From Pseudomonas fluorescens (GTDB taxonomy: Bacteria > Pseudomonadota > Gammaproteobacteria > Pseudomonadales > Pseudomonadaceae): DNA of 64,000 nucleotides. A program made the position numbers and the translations under genes. Of the stretch, positions 53,128 through 63,199 are shown piece by piece (within the stretch, counting starts at the first letter, position 1; each line of letters begins with the position of its first letter). The notes under the pieces were generated by a model. The model had not been told where the DNA came from, did not search any database, and worked only from the letters and a program-made list of their open reading frames with translations. The stretch lies in NCBI RefSeq assembly GCF_001708445.1, contig NZ_CP015637.1, forward strand, positions 2,853,001 through 2,917,000. The letters run 5' to 3'.

Positions 53128-54789
53128 ATGATTGCGATAGGTGAGGCATGGAAGGCGGGGTTGTTGGGACGAGGACACTGGCTTCGCAATGTGATGTCTG
53201 GCGTGATCGTCGGGATCGTGGCACTCCCGCTGGCCATGGCGTTTGCCATTGCATCTGGCGTCAAACCTGAGCAAGGCATCTACACCGCCATCATCGGTGG
53301 CCTGCTGGTTTCGCTCTTTGGCGGAAGCCGCTTGCAGATTGCCGGGCCGACAGGTGCGTTCATCGTGATTCTTGCGGGCGTCACGGCCGAGCATGGTGTT
53401 GACGGCCTGCAGATCGCCACGATGATGGCGGGGGCCATGTTGTTACTGCTGGGGATGGCCCGGCTCGGTGCAATCATCAAGTTTATCCCCGACCCGGTGA
53501 TCGTCGGATTCACTGCGGGCATCGGCGTGATCATCTGGGTCGGGCAGTGGAGAGACTTTTTCGGATTACCGAAGGTCGGAGGAGAGCACTTCCATGAAAA
53601 GCTCTGGCATCTGCTCCAGGCCCTGCCGAATCTTCATATGGCCACGACCCTGCTGGCGGTACTCAGCCTTTTACTGGTCATCACTGCGCCCAGAATTCCC
53701 GGTCTCAAACAAGTACCGGGCCCACTGATCGCCATGGCGGTTGCGACAGCGATCCAGTCCACCTTTCACTTCGAGGGGGTTGCCACGATTGGCAGTGCAT
53801 TTGGTGGCATACTTCAAGGTTTGCCAGCGTTGAGCCTGCCTGAAATCACGCTGTCGCGGGTCATCGATCTGATTGGTCCGGCGTTCACTATCGCCATGCT
53901 CGGGGCAATCGAATCACTGTTGTCCGCGACGGTGGCCGATGGCATGGCAGGTACCAAGCACGACTCCAATCAGGAGCTGATCGGTCAGGGGGTGGCCAAT
54001 CTGGTCACGCCATTGTTCGGCGGCTTCGCCGCTACCGGGGCCATTGCCCGCACGGCCACCAATATCCGTAACGGCGGCACAAGCCCGCTGGCCGGCATTA
54101 CGCACGCAGTCACCTTGGTGCTGATTATTCTGTTTCTGGCACCTCTGGCCTCAAACATCCCGCTGTGCGCACTGGCCGCGATACTTTTTGTGGTCGCGTA
54201 CAACATGAGCGAGCTAAAGCATTTCAAGCGCATGGTCCAGCGAGCCCCGCGCGCGGACGTATCGATCCTGCTCATCACCTTCGGCCTCACCGTGTTCAGT
54301 GATTTGGTGATCGCCGTGAATATCGGCGTCATTCTGGCGATGCTGCACTTCATACGCCGCATGGCCTCATCCGTGGAGGTGCAACAGGTCGTCGAGTACG
54401 AGCTTGAAGAAGAGCTGAAAGCTAATGGCCATGCTCAACTGCCGCCGGGGGTATTGATCTATACGATTGAGGGGCCGCTGTTCTTTGGGGCGGCCGAGAC
54501 GTTCGAGCGTGTCCTTGCACAGACTCATACCGACCCGCGCCTGCTGATTATCCGTTTGAAGCGCGTACCGTTTATGGATATCACGGGCTTACAGGTGTTG
54601 GAAGAAGTCATCCAGCAACTGCACAAGCGGCATATCGTGGTGAAACTCTGCGAGGCGAATACGAAGGTACTCAACAAGCTCAATAGGGTGGGCATCTTGC
54701 AAGAAATCGGCGCGGAGCATTACCACACCGACTTCAACACCGCGCTGGCGAAAGCTGTCAGTCTCGTGGAGGACACATCGACCCTCTAG
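53128..54789 (+). CDS. SulP-family anion transporter with STAS domain
   Basis: 553 aa. An N-terminal SulP transporter core of about 10-14 helices (GVIVGIVALPLAMAFAIASG; QIAGPTGAFIVILAGVTA; IPDPVIVGFTAGIGVIIWVGQ) is followed by a cytoplasmic STAS domain (about 445-545, FMDITGLQVLEEVIQQL). SulP proteins move sulfate, bicarbonate or dicarboxylates; the substrate here is not evident. The ATG follows GAGGA. A conspicuous inverted repeat lies just upstream. Confidence 0.93.
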   Translation: MIAIGEAWKAGLLGRGHWLRNVMSGVIVGIVALPLAMAFAIASGVKPEQGIYTAIIGGLLVSLFGGSRLQIAGPTGAFIVILAGVTAEHGVDGLQIATMMAGAMLLLLGMARLGAIIKFIPDPVIVGFTAGIGVIIWVGQWRDFFGLPKVGGEHFHEKLWHLLQALPNLHMATTLLAVLSLLLVITAPRIPGLKQVPGPLIAMAVATAIQSTFHFEGVATIGSAFGGILQGLPALSLPEITLSRVIDLIGPAFTIAMLGAIESLLSATVADGMAGTKHDSNQELIGQGVANLVTPLFGGFAATGAIARTATNIRNGGTSPLAGITHAVTLVLIILFLAPLASNIPLCALAAILFVVAYNMSELKHFKRMVQRAPRADVSILLITFGLTVFSDLVIAVNIGVILAMLHFIRRMASSVEVQQVVEYELEEELKANGHAQLPPGVLIYTIEGPLFFGAAETFERVLAQTHTDPRLLIIRLKRVPFMDITGLQVLEEVIQQLHKRHIVVKLCEANTKVLNKLNRVGILQEIGAEHYHTDFNTALAKAVSLVEDTSTL

Positions 54790-54810
54790 AGGCTAACTGC
54801 CCATGTTCGG

Positions 54811-54999
54811 TTATGACTTGCTGCTGGTGGCGTACTTGCTTTTGGTCGAATAGCTGGCACCGTGGGTGTCCAGGTAGTCACGAACCAGCTGACGGACCAC
54901 CTGCGAAGGCGTCAAATCCTGTGCTGCACAGAGCTCCTCGAACGCCTTTTTCTTGATGGGATCGATGAGCACAGTGAGGCGCGCAGTCTTGCTTTCCAT
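54811..54999 (-). CDS. Small ribbon-helix-helix (CopG/Arc-type) DNA-binding protein
   Basis: 62 aa from MESKTARLTVLIDPIKKKAFEELC; a longer frame adds five residues. A basic beta strand (ARLTVLI) followed by two helices with TPSQVVRQLVRDYLD is the ribbon-helix-helix layout. The tail is Ser/Lys-rich. It converges with sulP, 21 nt apart. Autoregulation and control of sulP through the shared CTGGATGTTAAT motif is an inference from the DNA. An antitoxin role is less likely because no toxin gene adjoins it. Confidence 0.75.
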   Translation of the reverse strand: MESKTARLTVLIDPIKKKAFEELCAAQDLTPSQVVRQLVRDYLDTHGASYSTKSKYATSSKS

Positions 55000-55268
55000 G
55001 GGGTATTCAATCACTCAATCGCTGGATGTTAATCAAATTGTAATTGCCTTGTCCGGTGCTGTCACTGTTACGACTGAGGGGCGTTCGGCAGGTCGATTGT
55101 GATCGGTCATATGCGACTGGAAAGACTCCAGAGCTATCTCTGTCGAGCGCCTGGCGCAGCGGATCGGTTGTAGACCGGACGACCGGTTGTGGCAGGATCG
55201 ATACCCTCAAAACCCAGTACGCCCAGGTCGAGTTCATCGACCGCGCGCACTGGATCGTTTATTGAGTC

Positions 55269-57317
55269 TTAGCGCTTTACGACTAACGTCAGAATGTCAT
55301 AACTGGCGACCAGTTCGCCCATCTGGTTGGTCACCTCCACATCCCACGCTACCACCCCTTGCGCAATGCCTTGCGGGCTCTTCTTGCCCTGGTCGATTTT
55401 GCGTTTGCAGGTCAGGCGGGCCTGGATGGTGTCGCCGATGCCCACCGGGTTGATAAACCGCAGGGTATCCAGGCCGTAGTTAGCCAATACCGGTCCTGGC
55501 GCTGGTGACACAAACAACCCGGCCGCCGCCGACAGCACGAAGTAACCATGGGCGATCCGCTTGCCGAACTGCGATTCCTTGGCGGCGATGTCGTCGAAGT
55601 GCATGTAGAAGTGATCGCCCGACAGGCAGCCGAAGTTCACCAAGTCTGCCTCGGTGACGGTGCGGCGGTGGGTCAGGAGGGATTCTCCGACTTGCAGGTC
55701 CTGGAAGAAGCGCCGGAACGGGTGTACTTCGGTCTCGATGACCTTGGCGCCGCGTATGTGTTCGCCGGTGACGGCCGCCAGCATGGTTGGCGAGCCTTGT
55801 ACTGCAGCGCGTTGCAGGTAGTGTTTCACCGCGCGCAGGCCGCCGAGTTCTTCACCGCCGCCGGCGCGCCCTGGGCCGCCGTGCTTGAGTTGAGGCAGGG
55901 GCGAGCCGTGGCCGGTGGATTCCGCGGCGGATTCGCGGTCGAGTACCAGCAAGCGGCCGTGCCAGGCAGCAGCCACCGGTATGGCTTTGGCGGCGATCTG
56001 CGGGTCTTTGGTGATCAGGCTTGCCACCAGGCTGCCTTTGCCGCGCGCGGCCAGGGCCAGGGCTTCGTCCAGATCGTCGTAGGCCATCAGTGTGCTGACC
56101 GGGCCAAAGGCTTCGATATCGTGGGCGCCGCCTTCGGCGTGTGGGTCGCGTGATTGCAGCAGGGTCGGTGCAAAGAACGCGCCTTGGCTGACGTTTTCGC
56201 CACGCGGCTCGAAACCGTCGCGAGCGCCGAATAGCAGCTCGCTGCTGTGCAACAAAGCCTCCAAGCGTTCGGCCACATCCTTCTGTTGATCATGGGACGC
56301 CAGAGGCCCCATGCGCACGCCTTCCACCGACGGATCACCGACGACCACCTTGGCCAAGCGCTCGCGCAGGCGGCTGGCGACCGCATCAATGTGCTTGGCC
56401 GGCACAATGGCGCGGCGGATGGCGGTGCATTTCTGCCCGGCCTTGACGGTCATTTCGCGGGCGACTTCTTTGATGAACAGCTCGAACTCTTCATCGTCCG
56501 GCGTCACGTCCGGGGCGAGGATTGCGCAGTTCAGCGAGTCGGCCTCGGCATTGAACGGCACCGAATTGCGGATCAGGTTCGGGTTCACCCGTAGCTTGGC
56601 CGCCGTGTCGGCGGAACCGGTGAAGGTCACCACGTCTTGGCCTTGCAGGCGGTCGAGCAGGTCACCGGTGCTGCCGATCACCAGTTGCAGGCTGCCCGCC
56701 GGTAACAGGCCGGACTCGTCCATCAGGCGCACCACGGCTTCGGTCAGGTAGCTGGTGGCGCTGGCGGGTTTGACGATGCAGGGCACGCCGGCCAAAAAGC
56801 TCGGGGCGAATTTTTCCAGCATGCCCCAGATCGGGAAGTTGAAGGCGTTGATGTGCACCGCCAGGCCGCCACGTGGCACCAGGATATGGGTGCCGGCGAA
56901 CGTGCCTTTTTTACCCAATGGCTGCGCCGGTCCTTCGTGGACAATATTGCCCGATGGCAATTCCCGCGAGCCGAGGCTGGCGTAGGTGAAGAGGGTGCTG
57001 TTGCCGCCTTCGATGTCGATCCAGCTGTCGGCGCGGGTTGCGCCGCTGTGGTGGGAGATCGCGTAGAGCTGTTCCTTGCGCTCGCTCAGGTACAGCGCCA
57101 ATGCCTTGAGGCGTTGGGCCCGTTGCTGGAAGTCCAGCGCCATCAAGCCGCTGACGCCCAGGCTGCGGCCGTGGGCGACGGCTTCGGCGAAGTCCGGACG
57201 CTCTTCATGGGTGCGTGCGAGTTCGTGGCCGTCGATGGCGCTGCGCAGGACTTGGGCACCGTGTTGGCCGATCCAGCGACCGGCGATAAAGCTTTGCAGG
57301 GTAGGGGCGTGAGGCAT
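55269..57317 (-). CDS. paaZ: PaaZ: oxepin-CoA hydrolase / 3-oxo-5,6-dehydrosuberyl-CoA semialdehyde dehydrogenase
   Basis: 682 aa fusion that opens the ring-derived oxepin-CoA and oxidises the resulting aldehyde. The N-terminal aldehyde-dehydrogenase domain (about 1-520) has FTGSADTAAKLR and the catalytic Cys in AGQKCTAIRRAIVPAKH. The C-terminal MaoC-type hydratase domain (about 535-682) has DLVNFGCLSGDHFYMHFDD and RIAHGYFVLS. Start set at MPHAPTLQSFIAGRWIG; a frame nine codons longer exists. Last gene of the minus-strand paa block visible here. Confidence 0.95.
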   Translation of the reverse strand: MPHAPTLQSFIAGRWIGQHGAQVLRSAIDGHELARTHEERPDFAEAVAHGRSLGVSGLMALDFQQRAQRLKALALYLSERKEQLYAISHHSGATRADSWIDIEGGNSTLFTYASLGSRELPSGNIVHEGPAQPLGKKGTFAGTHILVPRGGLAVHINAFNFPIWGMLEKFAPSFLAGVPCIVKPASATSYLTEAVVRLMDESGLLPAGSLQLVIGSTGDLLDRLQGQDVVTFTGSADTAAKLRVNPNLIRNSVPFNAEADSLNCAILAPDVTPDDEEFELFIKEVAREMTVKAGQKCTAIRRAIVPAKHIDAVASRLRERLAKVVVGDPSVEGVRMGPLASHDQQKDVAERLEALLHSSELLFGARDGFEPRGENVSQGAFFAPTLLQSRDPHAEGGAHDIEAFGPVSTLMAYDDLDEALALAARGKGSLVASLITKDPQIAAKAIPVAAAWHGRLLVLDRESAAESTGHGSPLPQLKHGGPGRAGGGEELGGLRAVKHYLQRAAVQGSPTMLAAVTGEHIRGAKVIETEVHPFRRFFQDLQVGESLLTHRRTVTEADLVNFGCLSGDHFYMHFDDIAAKESQFGKRIAHGYFVLSAAAGLFVSPAPGPVLANYGLDTLRFINPVGIGDTIQARLTCKRKIDQGKKSPQGIAQGVVAWDVEVTNQMGELVASYDILTLVVKR

Positions 57318-57347
57318 CACGATTCCTCCAGGGTAGACATTCAAGGG

Positions 57348-59003
57348 TTAGTGTTTGCTGGCGTCCGAGGCGCCGATTCCGGTCATGGAACGGATGAACT
57401 GCGCCAGGTATCGGCCGCGCTCAAGGGCTGCACGCGGCGAGGTGTCGGTGACGGAAAACAGCCAAGCGCTGAAAAACGCCAGGCTCATGGAAAACAGCGC
57501 CGGGTTGGAGTAAGGGAACAGCGCTTTGTTGTAATGCAGCACGTTGACCCACACCGCAGGGCTCAGCACCAGCAGTACAATCGCCGAAACCAGCCCGGCC
57601 AGGCTGCCGGTCACGGCGCCGCGAGTGGTCAGGCCCTTCCAGTACATCGAAAGGAATAGCACCGGGAAATTCACCGACGCCGCAATCGCCAGCACCAGGC
57701 CGGAGAGAAACGCGATGTTCTGCGATTCGAACAATAGGCCGAGGATGATCGCCAGCACACCGATGCACAGCGTGGCGACGCGCGACACGCGGATCTCCTG
57801 CTGCTCGGTGGCCTGGCCTTTGCGCATGACGCAGGCATACAGGTCGTGGGACACCGCCGAAGCGCCAGACAACGCCAGTCCGGCCACCACTGCCAGGATC
57901 GTGGCAAACGCCACCGCCGAAATGAACCCGAGAAACAGGTTGCCGCCCACCGCCTGCGCCAAGTGCACCGCGATCATATTGCCGCCGCCGATGATCGCGC
58001 CGTTGGCGTCACGGAACGCCGGGTCGGCGCCGACCATGACGATGGCGCCAAAGCCCACCACGATCAGCAGCAGGTAGAAATAACCAATGAACCCGGTGGC
58101 ATAGAACACGCTCTTGCGTGCTTCCTTGGCATCGCTGACGGTAAAGAAGCGCATGAGGATATGGGGCAGGCCGGCGGTGCCGAACATCATGCCCACGCCG
58201 AGGGAAATCGCATCAATGGGGTTGGACAACAAACCGCCCGGCGCCATGATTGCGCCGCCCTTGGCATGCACGGCCGTGGCGCCGGCAAACATCGCCTCGG
58301 TGCTGAAACCGAAATGCTTGAGCACCATGAAGGCCATGAATGTGGTGCCGAACAGCAGCATCACCGCCTTGATGATCTGCACCCAGGTGGTCGCGAGCAT
58401 GCCGCCAAAGGTCACGTAGAACACCATTAGCACACCCACCAGCATCACCGCATACAAGTAGTCGATGCCGAACAGCAGCTCGATCAATTTGCCCGCGCCG
58501 ACCATCTGCGCTACCAGGTACATCAGCGCCACGGTGAGGGTGCCGAAGGCCGAAGTGAGGCGTACAGGGGTTTGCTCCAGACGGTACGACACCACGTCGG
58601 CAAAGGTGTACTTGCCCAGGTTGCGCAGGCGTTCGGCGATCAGGAACAGGATTATCGGCCAGCCGGCCAATACGCCCAGGGCATAGAGCAAGCCGTCATA
58701 GCCGTTGAGGAACATCATCGCAGAGATGCCCAAAAAGGAGGCTGCCGAGATCATGTCACCGGCAATCGCAAGGCCGTTCTGGAAACCGGTCATGCCGCCG
58801 CCGGCGGTGTAAAAGTCACTCGCCGAACGCGTGCGCAACGCCGCCCAGCGCGTCACGCCAAACGTGAACAGCACAAACACCAGGAACATGCCGATGGCGT
58901 TCCAGTTCAGTGGCCGCGCCACGCCATCGGCAGCGATGGCCAGGTCAGTGACCAACGCCATGGGCAATAGGCACCACGCAATCAAACGGCTCATGCGGCG
59001 CAC
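57348..59003 (-). CDS. paaL: Sodium:solute symporter, ActP-like; probable phenylacetate permease PaaL
   Basis: 551 aa with a probable signal-like first helix and about 13 further transmembrane segments. SSSF signatures: [27 protein letters not shown] near the start and [26 protein letters not shown]. Closest in pattern to cation:acetate symporter ActP. In Pseudomonas paa clusters the equivalent gene imports phenylacetate, so PaaL is the better call here. It overlaps its DUF485 partner by 13 nt and is followed by paaZ. Confidence 0.88.
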   Translation of the reverse strand: MRRMSRLIAWCLLPMALVTDLAIAADGVARPLNWNAIGMFLVFVLFTFGVTRWAALRTRSASDFYTAGGGMTGFQNGLAIAGDMISAASFLGISAMMFLNGYDGLLYALGVLAGWPIILFLIAERLRNLGKYTFADVVSYRLEQTPVRLTSAFGTLTVALMYLVAQMVGAGKLIELLFGIDYLYAVMLVGVLMVFYVTFGGMLATTWVQIIKAVMLLFGTTFMAFMVLKHFGFSTEAMFAGATAVHAKGGAIMAPGGLLSNPIDAISLGVGMMFGTAGLPHILMRFFTVSDAKEARKSVFYATGFIGYFYLLLIVVGFGAIVMVGADPAFRDANGAIIGGGNMIAVHLAQAVGGNLFLGFISAVAFATILAVVAGLALSGASAVSHDLYACVMRKGQATEQQEIRVSRVATLCIGVLAIILGLLFESQNIAFLSGLVLAIAASVNFPVLFLSMYWKGLTTRGAVTGSLAGLVSAIVLLVLSPAVWVNVLHYNKALFPYSNPALFSMSLAFFSAWLFSVTDTSPRAALERGRYLAQFIRSMTGIGASDASKH

Positions 59004-59299
59004 TCCTGCTTGAGTTTGTCGTTGAGCGGGTCGATCACATGGTTGGCGCGGTGCACATAAAAACCGGTCAGCGCAAAGGCCAACAGCACGATCACTACGC
59101 CCACCAGCATGCCTACCGTGGTGACGCCACCGCTCAGGGACCGCCCCAGGGTGGCGGGGGAGAACGCCACCAACAGCACAAAGCCGAAATAAACCACCAA
59201 CATGATCAGCGACAGTGACCAGTACAGGCGCTGTTTGCGCCGTACCAACTGGATAAAGTCGGGGTGCCGGTGGATGCGTTCGATGTCGTCGAGGGTCAT
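58991..59299 (-). CDS. DUF485 membrane protein, partner of the symporter
   Basis: 102 aa from [23 protein letters not shown]; the longer upstream frame overlaps paaE and is not real. Two transmembrane helices (about 27-47 and 60-85). DUF485 proteins accompany ActP-type symporters almost always (YjcH with ActP). It sits between paaE and the symporter, with overlapping ends. Confidence 0.92.
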   Translation of the reverse strand: MTLDDIERIHRHPDFIQLVRRKQRLYWSLSLIMLVVYFGFVLLVAFSPATLGRSLSGGVTTVGMLVGVVIVLLAFALTGFYVHRANHVIDPLNDKLKQECAA

Positions 59300-59346
59300 G
59301 GCGCTGTGGTCCTTTTTATTGTTGTGTTGGGGTGTGGCTGCACGCG

Positions 59347-60423
59347 TCAGAGTTGGTCGAAGTCCAGTACCACCTTGTCGCTGATCGGGAAGGCTTGGCA
59401 CGACAGAACGTAGCCGGCGGCTACTTCGTAGTCCTCCAGGGCGTGGTTGCTGTCCATTTCCACTTCGCCTTCGATGACCTTGCACTTGCAGGTGGAGCAC
59501 ACGCCGGCCTTGCACGAATACGGCAGCTCGGCGCCCTGGGCGTTGCCAGCGTCGAGGATGCTCTGGCTGTTGCGCGGCAGGTCGAAGGCCAGGGCGCGGC
59601 CGTCGCTGATCACGGTGATCTGGCTGACGGCGGCGTCCAGTTCGCGTGCGGCTTCGCGGGCTTCACGCTTTTGCTGGCTGCCGGCGGCGGCGAACAGCTC
59701 GAAATGAATACGCTCAGCCGGCATGCCTCGGGCCTTGAGACTGTCGCGAACGGTCTCGGTCATTTCCTGCGGGCCGCAGATAAACGCGGCGTCGAGTTGC
59801 TTGACGTCCAGCCAGCGGGAGAAGAGCTGCTCGCACTTATCGCCGTTGATGCGGCCGTTATAGAGGTCGACGTCCTGCTGTTCGCGGCTGAACAGGAAGA
59901 TCAGGTTCAGGCGCTGCAGATAGCGGTTTTTCAAATCTTCGAGCTGCTCGCGAAACAACGCGCCAGAGCTGGAACGGTTGCCATACAACAGCGTTACGCG
60001 ACTGTTGGGCTCTGTTTGCAGCGTGGTCTTGATGATTGACAGGATCGGCGTGATGCCGCTGCCGGCTGCCACCGCCAGGTAGTTACCGTGGCGCGCAGGG
60101 TCCAATTCGACATGGAAATGCCCGGCGGGTGGCATCACCTCCAGGCGGTGCCCGACCTTGAGTTGTTCATTGGCAAACGCCGAAAAACGCCCGCCTGCCA
60201 CGCGCTTGATGGCGATGCGCAGTTCACCGTCGTTGACCCCGGTGCAGATCGAATAGGAGCGGCGTACTTCTTCGCCGTCCAACTGGGTGCGCATCACCAG
60301 GTGCTGGCCCTGGGTGAAGTGAAAACTGTCCTGCAGGTGCTGCGGAATCTCGAAGGCGATGGACACTGCGTCACGGGTTTCGCTGCGCACATCCTTGACG
60401 ATCAAGCTGTGAAATTTGCTCAT
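59347..60423 (-). CDS. paaE: PaaE: reductase subunit of phenylacetyl-CoA epoxidase
   Basis: 358 aa NADPH-dependent flavo-iron-sulfur reductase feeding electrons to the PaaAC di-iron site. N-terminal FAD domain has RRSYSICTGVNDGEL; NAD domain GSGITPILSIIKT. The C-terminal plant-type [2Fe-2S] domain has Cys ligands in CKAGVCSTCKC and a later Cys in YVLSCQAFP. Starts 33 nt after paaD. Confidence 0.96.
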   Translation of the reverse strand: MSKFHSLIVKDVRSETRDAVSIAFEIPQHLQDSFHFTQGQHLVMRTQLDGEEVRRSYSICTGVNDGELRIAIKRVAGGRFSAFANEQLKVGHRLEVMPPAGHFHVELDPARHGNYLAVAAGSGITPILSIIKTTLQTEPNSRVTLLYGNRSSSGALFREQLEDLKNRYLQRLNLIFLFSREQQDVDLYNGRINGDKCEQLFSRWLDVKQLDAAFICGPQEMTETVRDSLKARGMPAERIHFELFAAAGSQQKREAREAARELDAAVSQITVISDGRALAFDLPRNSQSILDAGNAQGAELPYSCKAGVCSTCKCKVIEGEVEMDSNHALEDYEVAAGYVLSCQAFPISDKVVLDFDQL

Positions 60424-60456
60424 TTTTATTCTCCAACCGAGGTGGCCAACGACCCC

Positions 60457-60981
60457 TCAGATGCACTTGAAATAGTCGAACGGCTCGAGGCAGTCACGGC
60501 AGCGGTACAGCGCCTTGCAGGCAGTGGAGCCGAATTCGCTGAGCACTTCGGTGTGGGTGCTTGCGCATTGCGGGCAGACCACAACCGGGCTTTCACCGAG
60601 CAGCCTGAGCTTGCTGGTACTGCCCACTGGTGGTGCGATGCCGTAGGCACGTAGGCGTTTGCGGCCTTCTTCGGTAATCCAGTCGGTGGACCAGGCCGGG
60701 GTCAACTTGCGCTCCAGGTGTGGCGCGCGAAAACCGGCCTGCTCCAGCGCTTCACGGATATCGCTCTCGATCACTTCGGTGGCGGGGCAGCCGGAGTACG
60801 TCGGCGTGACCACCACATGCAGATGACCAGCCTGCCAGTCGAGGTCGCGCACGATGCCGAGGTCGACCACGCTGACCACCGGCACTTCCGGGTCCATCAC
60901 CAAGGCCAGGGTGGCCCAGGCGACGGCCAGTTCGGTGGGCTGCGCCGGCCGGTCGCTGGCGATCAGCTCACCAGGTCGCAT
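60457..60981 (-). CDS. paaD: PaaD: phenylacetyl-CoA epoxidase maturation subunit (MIP18-like)
   Basis: 174 aa from MRPGELIASDRPAQPTELAVAW. N-terminal DUF59/MIP18 domain (DPEVPVVSVVDLGIVRDLDW; TPTYSGCPATEVIESDI) and a C-terminal zinc-ribbon-like part with VCPQCAS and YRCRDCLEPF. Thought to help assemble the Fe-S cluster of PaaE. Overlaps the end of paaC by 14 nt. Confidence 0.94.
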   Translation of the reverse strand: MRPGELIASDRPAQPTELAVAWATLALVMDPEVPVVSVVDLGIVRDLDWQAGHLHVVVTPTYSGCPATEVIESDIREALEQAGFRAPHLERKLTPAWSTDWITEEGRKRLRAYGIAPPVGSTSKLRLLGESPVVVCPQCASTHTEVLSEFGSTACKALYRCRDCLEPFDYFKCI

Positions 60982-61729
60982 CGGGGTACGCTCGGGGCAA
61001 AAACTGCATCTCGGCCAACAGAATGCCCAGGTGCTCGGTGTGCAGGCCACGCCGGGCATTCAAGTAGAAGTAGCTCGGTGCCGGCGGTACGGGCAGGGTG
61101 GCGATGGCAAACACATCGTTGACGGTGTTTTGCCAGGCGGCGGCGACCTGTGCGGTGTCCGGGGTGATGCCGGCAACGTACAGGCGCTGTTCGCTGTCAT
61201 CGGTACTGGCCAGTTCGACGGTGAAGCGCCACACCTCGGGAATAGCCGCGAGCATGCGTGCATGGCTGTGCTCGGTACCGTCGCCCAGACGCTCCACCCA
61301 CTCACCGGAACGGCGCAGGTGGTAGGTGACTTCCTTGACGGCCTTGGCGGCGATCCCGGCGATGCGTTGATCACTGGACTGGCTCAGGCCCACCAGCACC
61401 GGCAAGTGCCAGGCGTCGTACAAAAATTGCTTGAGGATGGTCACTGCGTAATCGCCGTTGGGTTGTTCCACCAGCAGCAGATTGCGGTAGGCGCGCTCGT
61501 CGCGGCGGAAGGCCAGGTCGTCGGCCGTGCGGCCGTCGTCCAGCAACTCGGCGGCGTATTCGAGCCAGTTGCGTGCCTGGCCCACCAAGTCGAGGCCGAC
61601 GTTCATCAGCGCCAGTTCTTCTTCCAGCGCCGGCGCGTGGCCGCACCATTCGCACAGGCGCTGGCCCTGGATCAGGGCGCTGTCACCGAGGCGCAACAGG
61701 TATTCGATCAGATCGGTTTGCGTGTTCAT
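60968..61729 (-). CDS. paaC: PaaC: structural subunit of phenylacetyl-CoA epoxidase
   Basis: 253 aa all-helical ferritin-like protein that pairs with PaaA but lacks a full di-iron site. Family segments YLLRLGDSALIQGQRLCEWCGHAP and NVGLDLVGQARNWLEYAAEL are visible. ATG at 61729 preferred because GAGG lies upstream; an in-frame GTG at 61741 overlaps paaB. Confidence 0.96.
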   Translation of the reverse strand: MNTQTDLIEYLLRLGDSALIQGQRLCEWCGHAPALEEELALMNVGLDLVGQARNWLEYAAELLDDGRTADDLAFRRDERAYRNLLLVEQPNGDYAVTILKQFLYDAWHLPVLVGLSQSSDQRIAGIAAKAVKEVTYHLRRSGEWVERLGDGTEHSHARMLAAIPEVWRFTVELASTDDSEQRLYVAGITPDTAQVAAAWQNTVNDVFAIATLPVPPAPSYFYLNARRGLHTEHLGILLAEMQFLPRAYPDATW

Positions 61730-61737
61730 GGTCGACC

Positions 61738-62019
61738 TCACATGTGCCCGACTTCGGCCGGCAACTCGTAGAAGCTGGCGTGGCGGTACACCTTGTCGTC
61801 GGAGGGGTCGAACAGCGGGTCTTTTTCATCCGGCGACGAAGCGGTGATCAGAGCCGAGGGCACCACCCACAGGCTCACACCTTCGCTGCGACGGGTGTAC
61901 AGCTCGCGGGCGTTCTCAATGGCCATGGTGGTATCGGCGGCATGCACGCTGCCGACGTGTTTGTGGTTGAGGCCGTGCTTGCTGCGCACGAAGACTTCAA
62001 AAAGGGTCCATTCAGACAT
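61738..62019 (-). CDS. paaB: PaaB: small subunit of phenylacetyl-CoA epoxidase
   Basis: 93 aa with the family pattern WTLFEVFVRSKHGLNHKHVGSVHA and ENARELYTRRSEGVSLWVVPS. It bridges PaaAC pairs in the multicomponent epoxidase. 15 nt after paaA. Confidence 0.97.
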   Translation of the reverse strand: MSEWTLFEVFVRSKHGLNHKHVGSVHAADTTMAIENARELYTRRSEGVSLWVVPSALITASSPDEKDPLFDPSDDKVYRHASFYELPAEVGHM

Positions 62020-62034
62020 AGCGGTAACTCCGGA

Positions 62035-63024
62035 TCAGGCAGCGTTCTTATTGTGTTTTTTTCGGGCGTGGGCAACGGCGGCTTCGCGCACCCAGGCACC
62101 GTCTTCAATGGCTTTGCGGCGGGTTGCAACCCGTTCCTGGTTGCACGGGCCGTTGCCCTTGAGCACTTCGTAGAATTCGTTCCACTGGATCTCGCCGAAG
62201 TCGTAGTGGCCGCGTTCTGCGTTCCACTTCAAGTCCGGGTCGGGGCACGTGCAGCCCAGCAGTTCCAGTTGCGGGATGGTCTGGTCGATAAAGCGCTGGC
62301 GCAGCTCGTCGTTGCTTTGACGCTTGATCTTCCAGGCCATTGATTGGGCGCTGTTGGGCGAGTGTTCATCGCTTGGGCCGAACATCATCAGCGACGGCCA
62401 CCACAGGCGGTTGATCGCGTCCTGCACCATGTCTTTTTGCGCCTGGGTACCGTGACGCATCATGGTCAGCAGAATTTCGTAGCCCTGGCGCTGGTGGAAG
62501 CTCTCTTCCTTGCAGATGCGCACCATCGCCCGTGAGTAGGGGCCATAGGAGGTGCGCTGCAGCACCACCTGATTGACGATCGCAGCGCCATCCACCAGCC
62601 AGCCCACGGCGCCCATGTCGGCCCAGTTCAGGGTCGGGTAATTGAAGATGCTCGAATACTTGGCCTTGCCGCTGTGCAGCTTGGCGATCTCTTCATCGCG
62701 GTCGGCGCCCAGGGTTTCCATCGCGCTGTACAGGTACAGGCCGTGACCGGCTTCGTCCTGGATCTTGGCCATCAGTTGCAGCTTGCGCTTGAGGGTCGGC
62801 GCACGGGTCACCCAGTTGCCTTCGGGGAGCATGCCGACGATTTCGGAGTGGGCGTGCTGGGAGATCTGCCGGATCAGGGTTTGACGGTAGGCGTCAGGCA
62901 TCCAGTTCTTGGCTTCGATCTTGATTTCGGCGTCGATTTTTCCCTGGAAATGGCGCTCCTGTTCGGACATCTCCGACAGGTCCTTGATGCGCTTTACTCC
63001 GGTCTCTACAAGCTGTGCGTACAT
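62035..63024 (-). CDS. paaA: PaaA: catalytic di-iron subunit of phenylacetyl-CoA epoxidase
   Basis: 329 aa from [20 protein letters not shown]; an open frame 30 codons longer would overlap the promoter. It epoxidises the ring of phenylacetyl-CoA. Di-iron ligands lie in [11 protein letters not shown] and [13 protein letters not shown] (E-x-x-H motifs), with an earlier Glu in [12 protein letters not shown]. First gene of the paaABCDE unit, just downstream of a well-formed promoter. Confidence 0.97.
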   Translation of the reverse strand: MYAQLVETGVKRIKDLSEMSEQERHFQGKIDAEIKIEAKNWMPDAYRQTLIRQISQHAHSEIVGMLPEGNWVTRAPTLKRKLQLMAKIQDEAGHGLYLYSAMETLGADRDEEIAKLHSGKAKYSSIFNYPTLNWADMGAVGWLVDGAAIVNQVVLQRTSYGPYSRAMVRICKEESFHQRQGYEILLTMMRHGTQAQKDMVQDAINRLWWPSLMMFGPSDEHSPNSAQSMAWKIKRQSNDELRQRFIDQTIPQLELLGCTCPDPDLKWNAERGHYDFGEIQWNEFYEVLKGNGPCNQERVATRRKAIEDGAWVREAAVAHARKKHNKNAA

Positions 63025-63066
63025 GGTGGGGTCTCCCGCCTGGAATCTGTTAAAGGCATGGAGAAC

Positions 63067-63095
63067 TTTATAAGTGATACAGAAATATTTATCAA
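63067..63095 (-). promoter_or_regulatory. Sigma-70-like promoter of paaA with a dyad in the spacer
   Basis: On the minus strand TTGATA (63095-63090) and TATAAA (63072-63067) are 17 bp apart, about 40 bp before the paaA ATG. GTGATAC (63074-63080, plus strand) lies in the spacer and an inverted near-copy GTGTCAC lies at 63111-63117 (plus strand); a paa repressor could bind there. Confidence 0.65.
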
Positions 63096-63165
63096 ACACA
63101 AAATAACGTGTCACAAGTGTTTTTGTATCGCTTTACTGGTTATGGTTTTCCTGCGAGCAAAAAAA

Positions 63166-63185
63166 AGCCCCGCCGGAGCGGGGCT
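63166..63185 (-). terminator. Intrinsic terminator of paaK
   Basis: AGCCCCGC and GCGGGGCT form an 8-bp stem with loop CGGA. Reading the minus strand, a run of T follows (the A-run at 63159-63166 on plus), 15 bases after the paaK stop. Confidence 0.9.
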
Positions 63186-63199
63186 AAAAAGTGCAGCAG

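Noticed and set aside
54811..54999. Antitoxin half of a toxin-antitoxin pair
   Set aside because: The ribbon-helix-helix protein has no adjacent toxin-like gene; its only neighbours are sulP and paaZ.
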